Virus record (IMG/VR): IMGVR_UViG_3300046741_000023
Location: 1-32,691 of that record
Strand: one strand, 5' to 3'
DNA length: 32,691 bases
Origin: a virus
Shown: positions 28,698 to 32,691 of the stretch, piece after piece
Numbering within the stretch: the first letter of the stretch is position 1
Layout: each line of letters begins with the position of its first letter
The notes under the pieces: generated by a model
Told to the model about the DNA's origin: nothing
Database searches by the model: none
What the model saw: the letters and a program-made list of their open reading frames with translations, nothing else
Program-made: the position numbers and the translations under genes

Positions 28698-28726
28698 AGC
28701 ATAGCAGCCGGCTTGATTGCTGTCAA
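28698..28726 (-). promoter_or_regulatory. Array promoter P7, orphan
   Basis: Minus strand: perfect TTGACA (28721-28726), 17-bp spacer with AATCAAG, TATGCT (28698-28703). By sequence it is the strongest of the seven, yet no convincing gene follows. The palindrome GCTGTACAGC (28691-28700) overlaps its -10 and start region. Confidence 0.68.
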
Positions 28727-28733
28727 CCCTAAA

Positions 28734-28955
28734 TCAACCCCTAAGCGCGCCCGAGGGGTGGGGCCGGCTGACCGCTCTTCCGACCACCGGGGCAGGGTAA
28801 CGCCCCGGCCATTTTGCCCCGGACGCGCCTAGGGGGTGCAACCCTAGCCCCCCGATCGTCGGCTCGCAACCACGAGCCGCCAGCACGATCATAGCGCCGG
28901 TGAGCACCGCCGCCACGAGCACGAGAACCAAGCCACCCATTGCTTCCTTGTCCAT
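28734..28955 (-). CDS. Small single-pass membrane protein
   Basis: A 73-residue protein with one hydrophobic helix at about 6-27 (AMGGLVLVLVAAVLTGAMIVLA) followed by a Cys and a Gly/Pro/Arg-rich tail. ATG at 28955 has AAGGGGA eight bases upstream. It lies between the array and the divergent plus-strand operon. The tail is of low complexity, so only the membrane part is certain. Function unknown. Confidence 0.55.
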   Translation of the reverse strand: MDKEAMGGLVLVLVAAVLTGAMIVLAARGCEPTIGGLGLHPLGASGAKWPGRYPAPVVGRAVSRPHPSGALRG

Positions 28956-29075
28956 GTGTTTCCCCTTACTGGAATCGTGATCGTCTAGCCCGAAGACGCT
29001 AGTGGCATCGGCCGGCGCGCGCTTTTCTCGTGGAGCTCCCCGCTTGCCATCTTGCCAACGTGCACTCGGCGCGTT

Positions 29076-29092
29076 TATCAAGTGCACTTACA
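29076..29092. promoter_or_regulatory. Operator-like site 4 before the 29121 operon
   Basis: TATCAAGTGCACTT, with the perfect palindromic core AAGTGCACTT at 29080-29089, matches operator site 1. It lies 32 bp before the start of the four-gene operon. No clear -35 is at the expected place, though CAGTAT at 29091-29096 could be a -10. Confidence 0.5.
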
Positions 29093-29120
29093 GTATTCAC
29101 CCAAGCCCACCGGGAGCAAG

Positions 29121-29543
29121 ATGGCACGCCCACACTTTCGCGGTACCGATACGAAAATCCAATTCGTAGCGAAGCACCTAGATCGCACGAATGCCGAGAT
29201 CGCCGCGCTCGCGGCAAAAGCCGGGATCAAGCTACCACGCAAAGATGTGTCCAAACGCCGCTGGATGCTACGCAAGCGCCACGGCATCACGAAGCCGCCG
29301 GCCGTGGCGAAGAGCGGCGCCCCACCAGCCGCCCCGAAGCACGCCCCGGCCGCGCGCGCGGCTCGGACGCACCACCGCGGCCGCGATGCCCCGATCACCG
29401 CGAGCGGGGCGCAAGCGCGCTCCAGCGCCAAGCGCGCGCAGCTCCGGCGGCTCATGCTGGATCTTGGCTATGACGAAGTCTCGGCCGCCTTCGATGAGCT
29501 CGAAGCGCTGTACACGGCGCGCACCCCGGAGTCGGAACTATGA
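29121..29543 (+). CDS. Basic helical protein, possible DNA-binding
   Basis: A 140-residue protein. The N-terminus (FRGTDTKIQFVAKHLDRTNA, EIAALAAKAGIKLPRKDVSK) looks like a helix-turn-helix of the NAEIAALAA type, then an Ala/Pro/Lys-rich linker and a C-terminal helix (QLRRLMLDLGYDEVSAAFDE). ATG at 29121 has GGGAG about six bases upstream. First gene of the plus-strand operon, next to operator site 4, which suggests repressor control. The role is unknown, perhaps regulation. Confidence 0.65.
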   Translation: MARPHFRGTDTKIQFVAKHLDRTNAEIAALAAKAGIKLPRKDVSKRRWMLRKRHGITKPPAVAKSGAPPAAPKHAPAARAARTHHRGRDAPITASGAQARSSAKRAQLRRLMLDLGYDEVSAAFDELEALYTARTPESEL

Positions 29544-29764
29544 ACGCGGTGGACATGTTCTTCGAGCGCGCGCGCCGACGGCCGGATCGGTGTGCGCTGT
29601 GCATCATGGCCAAAGCGGCGAAGCGCGTGGATCTCGTGGCACTGGATGATGCGGCTACGCGCGTGGAGCATCGGCAATTGGTACCGCTGTGCGAGCCGTG
29701 CTTAGCCGCCTATCTGAGTTACGCGGGTGATGCTGCGGCGCTGATCCCCGGGGCGAAGCCATGA
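29540..29764 (+). CDS. Small two-CxxC protein
   Basis: A 74-residue protein with CALC (about 18-21) and CEPC (about 51-54), enough for one zinc site, joined by a segment VDLVALDDAATRVEHRQLVP. It overlaps its neighbours by ATGA. Function unknown. Confidence 0.65.
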   Translation: MNAVDMFFERARRRPDRCALCIMAKAAKRVDLVALDDAATRVEHRQLVPLCEPCLAAYLSYAGDAAALIPGAKP

Positions 29765-30042
29765 TCGAAGATGAACCGGCCCCGCTGTACCAACGCGATC
29801 TCGGCAACGGTTCGGAGGTTACCGTGTGGCCGATGCTCGGCGGCAAAGCGCGCGTATGTCTCGGACCGATCGGCGGACTCGGCTACGAAGACGGCTACTG
29901 CTACGCGCGCCCACGCCAAGCCATCGCCGCGGCGATGGTGTGGAGCGGTGAAGGCGATCCGCTGGATGGATGGCACCGCCACCCGTTTAGCGGCCGTCGG
30001 CGCGAAGGCGGCGATCCGACCAAAGAGGTTGTGCGGTGGTGA
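29761..30042 (+). CDS. Small hypothetical phage protein
   Basis: A 93-residue protein with beta-type segments (GSEVTVWPMLGGKARVCLGP, GYEDGYCYARPRQAIAAAMV) and a Trp/His-rich end. The pattern VTVWPxxGGxxRVxxG is frequent in small phage genes of unknown role. ATGA overlap with the preceding gene; GTGA overlap with the next. Confidence 0.65.
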   Translation: MIEDEPAPLYQRDLGNGSEVTVWPMLGGKARVCLGPIGGLGYEDGYCYARPRQAIAAAMVWSGEGDPLDGWHRHPFSGRRREGGDPTKEVVRW

Positions 30043-30278
30043 CCGTTGCCGGCCGCATGATCAGCGGGAGCTTTGAGTGGCGCGCGCCCACGAGCGAAGA
30101 CGGCGGCCCCGCCGCACTCATCTCTTCGGTGCGCGTGCACTTCGGCCCCGCGCACGATGTAATGCAAGTGTGGATCCGCGGCGCGCTGGCCGGAGAGCTC
30201 ACGCTGCCGCCGGGAGAGTGGCACGAGATCTTGGCCATGCTCACGCTTCCGGTGAGGCGGCTCGAAGACGGCGGCTAG
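30039..30278 (+). CDS. Small beta-rich hypothetical protein
   Basis: A 79-residue protein (MISGSFEWRAPTSEDGG, VRVHFGPAHDVMQVWIRGAL, GEWHEILAMLTLP). The start is a GTG at 30039 overlapping the previous stop as GTGA; a GTG one codon earlier is equally in frame. Last gene of the plus-strand operon; its stop overlaps the convergent gene's stop by four bases. Confidence 0.6.
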   Translation: MTVAGRMISGSFEWRAPTSEDGGPAALISSVRVHFGPAHDVMQVWIRGALAGELTLPPGEWHEILAMLTLPVRRLEDGG

Positions 30279-30490
30279 CGCGAGCTCCGGTCCGGATGCG
30301 CGGGGCATGGCACCGGATACGGGAAGCCCGTGAAGCATGTACACTCGGCCGTGGGTGGAGCCGCCGGCAGTGGAAGCGGGGGCGGCGGCTCCGCCCACAG
30401 TACGCTGTAGGTGATGCCATCGCGCTCCACGAGCATCCCGCGATCATCGATCGCAATGGTGATCCCCCGGAGCTGTACACGCGCCGTCAT
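30275..30490 (-). CDS. Small Pro/Cys-rich protein
   Basis: A 71-residue protein: MTARVQLRGITIAIDDRGML, then a proline run (PPPPLPLPAAPP) and ECTCFTGFPYPVPCPAHPDR with three cysteines. The order, a short beta hairpin plus a Pro- and Cys-rich tail, is common at the ends of phage structural modules. It overlaps the 122-residue gene by ATGA. Function unknown. Confidence 0.55.
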   Translation of the reverse strand: MTARVQLRGITIAIDDRGMLVERDGITYSVLWAEPPPPLPLPAAPPTAECTCFTGFPYPVPCPAHPDRSSR

Positions 30491-30855
30491 GTCTCCCACG
30501 TATCGATCACCACGATATCCCGGAGCGGCGTGGCGAGCGCGCCGTGGTATCCCGTGCCGGCATAGTCCGGAGTGCCGACGCTAATCCACGCGTCATACAA
30601 GCCAGAGATCGCCGCATCCATCCCGCGCATTTTGTAGGCCATGACTGCCGGCGGGGGATAGCCGGCTTCGTACACTTGCCAGATTTGAGCCATAAATCTG
30701 AGTCCGAGCTGTACCGCTTCATTGTTCCACCGCGCCGTTGCGGTGTCGAGCCAGCCGCCGTTAGCTCCGTTCCACGCAAAGCCTAAGATCGGCCGCTCAT
30801 TGAGCCACGCGCTAACCGCGGTGCTTTGCCAGATGTTAGCCGCGCGATCGGTCAT
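30487..30855 (-). CDS. Hypothetical protein of the tail-side block
   Basis: A 122-residue protein rich in Trp and Tyr (NERPILGFAWNGANGGWLDT, VQLGLRFMAQIWQVYEAGYP, YDAWISVGTPDYAGTGYHGA). It follows the 341-residue protein by four bases and is probably translated together with it. The composition suits a virion protein. I do not recognise the family, and the start has no own ribosome binding site. Confidence 0.6.
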   Translation of the reverse strand: MTDRAANIWQSTAVSAWLNERPILGFAWNGANGGWLDTATARWNNEAVQLGLRFMAQIWQVYEAGYPPPAVMAYKMRGMDAAISGLYDAWISVGTPDYAGTGYHGALATPLRDIVVIDTWET

Positions 30856-30859
30856 GACG

Positions 30860-31885
30860 CTAGTTCAGGCTAACCGTAATGCCGTCCCACGGCAGCCACA
30901 CGTTGCCGGCGCAAATCCATTGCCGGCTACGGAGTGTGTCAACAAACGCGTTACGCTGTACACCGGTCCAGCGCGTGAACGTACTCCAGCCTTTCAGACC
31001 GTTAGGCGCTGGCCAAGCCGCGATCCTCCCGTACTGGATCGGCAGCGCGTCATCTTCTAGATTGAACGGATTCACGTCATTCCCATAGCTGCGGATGAGA
31101 GAAACGTTACCCGAAGTAGAATAACCGGGAGCATTTCCATCATAGGGTGACGAAGCATAGGCCATCGGATCCACGGTTACGAGATTCCCACTAACTGTAT
31201 CCATCACCGCCCACACACCGAAGTTACTAGCACCCGGAGCAACCCCCGCTGTAGTCGTATTCGGGATGGCGTGGTTGCCGCCGGTGCGGAAGCCTTCGAG
31301 GTTGAATCTGCATGCGTACCAAACATACGGATCGGGATCCTCCGGCACACTAACAACTGGATCCAGCATCAACACGGACCATACACTTGCGCCGCCGGGT
31401 GTGCGACACGCGCCAATCCAAAAGCCGTAAGGTGCGGCCGACATGGCAGCGCCTTGGAAGCGATCAAGACTTGTCAGGATTCCGGTCGAATAGAACGCGG
31501 TGCAATAGGTGGGCGCGGCATCGGTGGCGCCGCCTTGGATGTACCGTTCGTCCGTTGCCGAAGGCGTGACAGTTGCACTTGGAGCTCCACCGATGAACTT
31601 CGCTACGCGGCTGTACTTGAGACGCAAAGCCGCGGCCGCGTTGTGCTGGACCACGATCTCGCGCACCCCGTCCGGCATCGCCAGCCGCGCCCACGCGCGC
31701 GCATTGCTCCAGCCTAGCGCGCCGGCTCCGGTACCGGTGAAGATCTTCCCCGTGGCCGAGTAGCCCGCCAAGCCGTCTCCCGAAGCTTTGTAGCTCCACC
31801 CCGCGCCTACCAGCATCTCCACAAACAGTGAGAGCGCTTGCCCATAGCTCGTGGGAAGCTGATTCAATATGTACGCGTTCGGCAT
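30860..31885 (-). CDS. Putative virion/tail protein, paralog 1
   Basis: A 341-residue protein (MPNAYILNQLPTSYGQALSL, then GWSYKASGDGLAGYSATGKI). It is beta-rich, with repeated WSVLMLDP, WYACRF and GVWAVMDT segments, and lies in the block expected for tail or adsorption genes. It is clearly paralogous to the next gene: the N-terminal half is almost identical, and the C-terminal half (from about residue 195) has diverged except for GVWAVMD and GNVWLPWDGI. This pattern is expected for receptor-facing proteins but does not prove it. The gene follows paralog 2 by four bases, with no ribosome binding site. Confidence 0.65.
   Translation of the reverse strand: MPNAYILNQLPTSYGQALSLFVEMLVGAGWSYKASGDGLAGYSATGKIFTGTGAGALGWSNARAWARLAMPDGVREIVVQHNAAAALRLKYSRVAKFIGGAPSATVTPSATDERYIQGGATDAAPTYCTAFYSTGILTSLDRFQGAAMSAAPYGFWIGACRTPGGASVWSVLMLDPVVSVPEDPDPYVWYACRFNLEGFRTGGNHAIPNTTTAGVAPGASNFGVWAVMDTVSGNLVTVDPMAYASSPYDGNAPGYSTSGNVSLIRSYGNDVNPFNLEDDALPIQYGRIAAWPAPNGLKGWSTFTRWTGVQRNAFVDTLRSRQWICAGNVWLPWDGITVSLN
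31527..31643. repeat. Perfect 117-bp repeat, copy 1
   Basis: The sequence at 31527-31643 is repeated without a mismatch at 32575-32691, where the window ends, so the true repeat is probably longer. It is in-frame in both paralogs. Flanking sequence is also highly similar but no longer identical. Confidence 0.9.
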
Positions 31886-31889
31886 GTTG

Positions 31890-32691
31890 TTAGTTTAGCG
31901 GCGGCGTGATGCCGTCCCACGGCAGCCATACGTTGCCAACTGCGATCAGTTTGTAGCCGTCGGCGGTGTCATTGAACGTTGTGCGCAGTATTCCTGTCCA
32001 GCGCACAAGCGTGCTCCAGCCTTTTATGCCACGCGGTACAGTCCACCATACTGGCCGCGCGTAAAGTATCGGCAGCGGATCTTCTTTCCCATTGAACGGG
32101 TTTACAGCATATCCGCCGCCACGGAGCGTGTGCCATGTAAACGTGTTACCTCCTGTAACGTCAAAACCACCCTCAGAGATCGCCGCGCCGAGCACATTCA
32201 CATAACTTGTATAGGACAGTGGTTCTACGGTTATGAGGTTACCGCTCGTGTCCATCACGGCCCACACACCAGTGTTGATGCCGCCGGGCGCAATCCCTGC
32301 CGAGGCGGGATTTATGCCAAAGTTTCCGCCGGCACGAAACCCATCTCCGAGATATCTGGCCGCATACCAAACATACGGATCCGGATCCTCCGGCACACTA
32401 ACAACTGGATCCAGCATCAACACCGACCACGCGCTAACGGCGCTTGGCGTCTGACATGATCCGATCCAAAAGCCATACGGAGCCGTTGCGATGGCAGCGC
32501 CTTGGAAGCGCTCAACACCGGTTAGGACGCCAGTGTTATAGAACGCGGTACAATACGTAGGCGCTGCATCGGTTGCGCCGCCTTGGATGTACCGTTCGTC
32601 CGTTGCCGAAGGCGTGACAGTTGCACTTGGAGCTCCACCGATGAACTTCGCTACGCGGCTGTACTTGAGACGCAAAGCCGCGGCCGCGTTG
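31890..32691 (-). CDS. Putative virion/tail protein, paralog 2 (partial, cut by the window edge)
   Basis: The N-terminus lies outside the window; at least 267 residues are present. The segment LRLKYSRVAKFIGG to DERYIQGG is identical to paralog 1, and the downstream part is about half identical. It ends in GNVWLPWDGITPPLN, near the end of paralog 1 (GNVWLPWDGITVSLN). The two genes form a tandem duplication; more copies may lie beyond the edge. Confidence 0.65.
   Translation of the reverse strand, partial: NAAAALRLKYSRVAKFIGGAPSATVTPSATDERYIQGGATDAAPTYCTAFYNTGVLTGVERFQGAAIATAPYGFWIGSCQTPSAVSAWSVLMLDPVVSVPEDPDPYVWYAARYLGDGFRAGGNFGINPASAGIAPGGINTGVWAVMDTSGNLITVEPLSYTSYVNVLGAAISEGGFDVTGGNTFTWHTLRGGGYAVNPFNGKEDPLPILYARPVWWTVPRGIKGWSTLVRWTGILRTTFNDTADGYKLIAVGNVWLPWDGITPPLN
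32575..32691. repeat. Perfect 117-bp repeat, copy 2
   Basis: Second copy of the repeat at 31527-31643, in paralog 2, reaching the edge of the window. Confidence 0.9.

Larger units (their letters stand above)
26320..28726 (-). repeat. Tandem promoter-terminator cassette array
   Basis: Seven copies of a promoter module (TTGNNN or TAGACG, spacer of 16-17 bp with AATCAAG, TAGKAT-like -10) occur in 2.4 kb on one strand. At five junctions (T1-P1, T2-P2, T3-P3, T4-P4, T5-P5) a terminator with the stem ACGGCCGCC/GGCGGCCGT directly precedes the next -35. The genes between share no sequence apart from the first codons copied with the leader. The pattern fits gene replacement by recombination in the repeated junctions. 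Confidence 0.8.

Noticed and set aside
26320-28726. CRISPR array as an explanation for the repeats
   Set aside because: The repeats are promoter and terminator modules hundreds of bases apart with genes between, not short repeats with uniform spacers.
1-32691. tRNA or rRNA genes
   Set aside because: No clover-leaf-like sequence with a CCA-type end or rRNA-like stretch was seen by eye on either strand; a dedicated tRNA search was not possible.

Overview
The window is part of the genome of a temperate, siphovirus- or myovirus-like dsDNA phage from a GC-rich bacterium. It holds a terminase, portal, protease-scaffold and capsid module, a Cro/CI-type divergent switch, a recombination operon ending in an excisionase-like gene, a tyrosine integrase, and many tiny genes of unknown function. 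I see no rRNA, tRNA, CRISPR array, insertion sequence or clear bacterial chromosomal gene. The host is uncertain. The Ala/Gly/Ser-rich lipoprotein linker, the Gly-rich secreted glycoside hydrolase-like protein and the integrase type recall Myxococcota (Polyangia-like), but this is inference from style. The integrase lies mid-window with phage genes on both sides, and a virion gene runs off the right edge. That fits a phage genome in virion or circular orientation better than a prophage ending at its integrase.

Layout. (1) 83-16600, all minus strand, starts at the Cro-like gene 16346-16600. It passes through a Cys-rich protein, a primase-polymerase/helicase, an unknown protein whose gene holds repeats and a long hairpin, a RuvC-like nuclease, small membrane and HTH proteins, a secreted membrane-anchored glycoside hydrolase-like protein, several small genes, a deoxyribosyltransferase-like protein and a polynucleotide-kinase-like ATPase. 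After a gap of about 240 bp come the small and large terminase, a stand-alone HTH protein, the Mu gp29-like portal, the S49 protease fused to a scaffold-like tail, a decoration-like protein and the Mu gpT-like capsid protein. (2) 16601-16676 is the genetic switch. (3) 16677-17354 is the repressor-like gene. (4) 17934-22772, plus strand, carries a Cas4/RecB-like nuclease, a winged-helix protein, an AAA/Sak4-like ATPase, an SSB-like protein and an excisionase-like HTH protein, closed by a strong terminator. (5) 22936-24282 is the integrase (minus), with a probable att/regulatory region to its right. (6) 24453-25083 holds small plus-strand genes, including a DUF3846-like protein.

(7) 25251-28735, minus strand, is the most unusual part. 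Seven near-identical promoter modules are laid head to tail. Six of them drive a different one- or two-gene unit, and five promoter junctions carry a shared type of terminator directly upstream. One unit encodes a lipoprotein. (8) 28734-28955 is a small membrane protein gene (minus), followed by a four-gene plus-strand operon at 29121-30278. (9) 30275-32691, minus strand, has small virion-like genes and two tandem paralogous proteins, the second cut by the window edge.

Two themes join these parts. First, a palindromic motif with core AAGTGCACTT (or one mismatch) occurs in the switch, at the recombination-operon promoter, beside the integrase and before the 29121 operon, suggesting one repressor controls dispersed loci. 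Second, several apparent promoters place the -10 element six or seven bases before a start codon that lacks a ribosome binding site, suggesting leaderless mRNAs. Most other genes are joined by ATGA stop/start overlaps.
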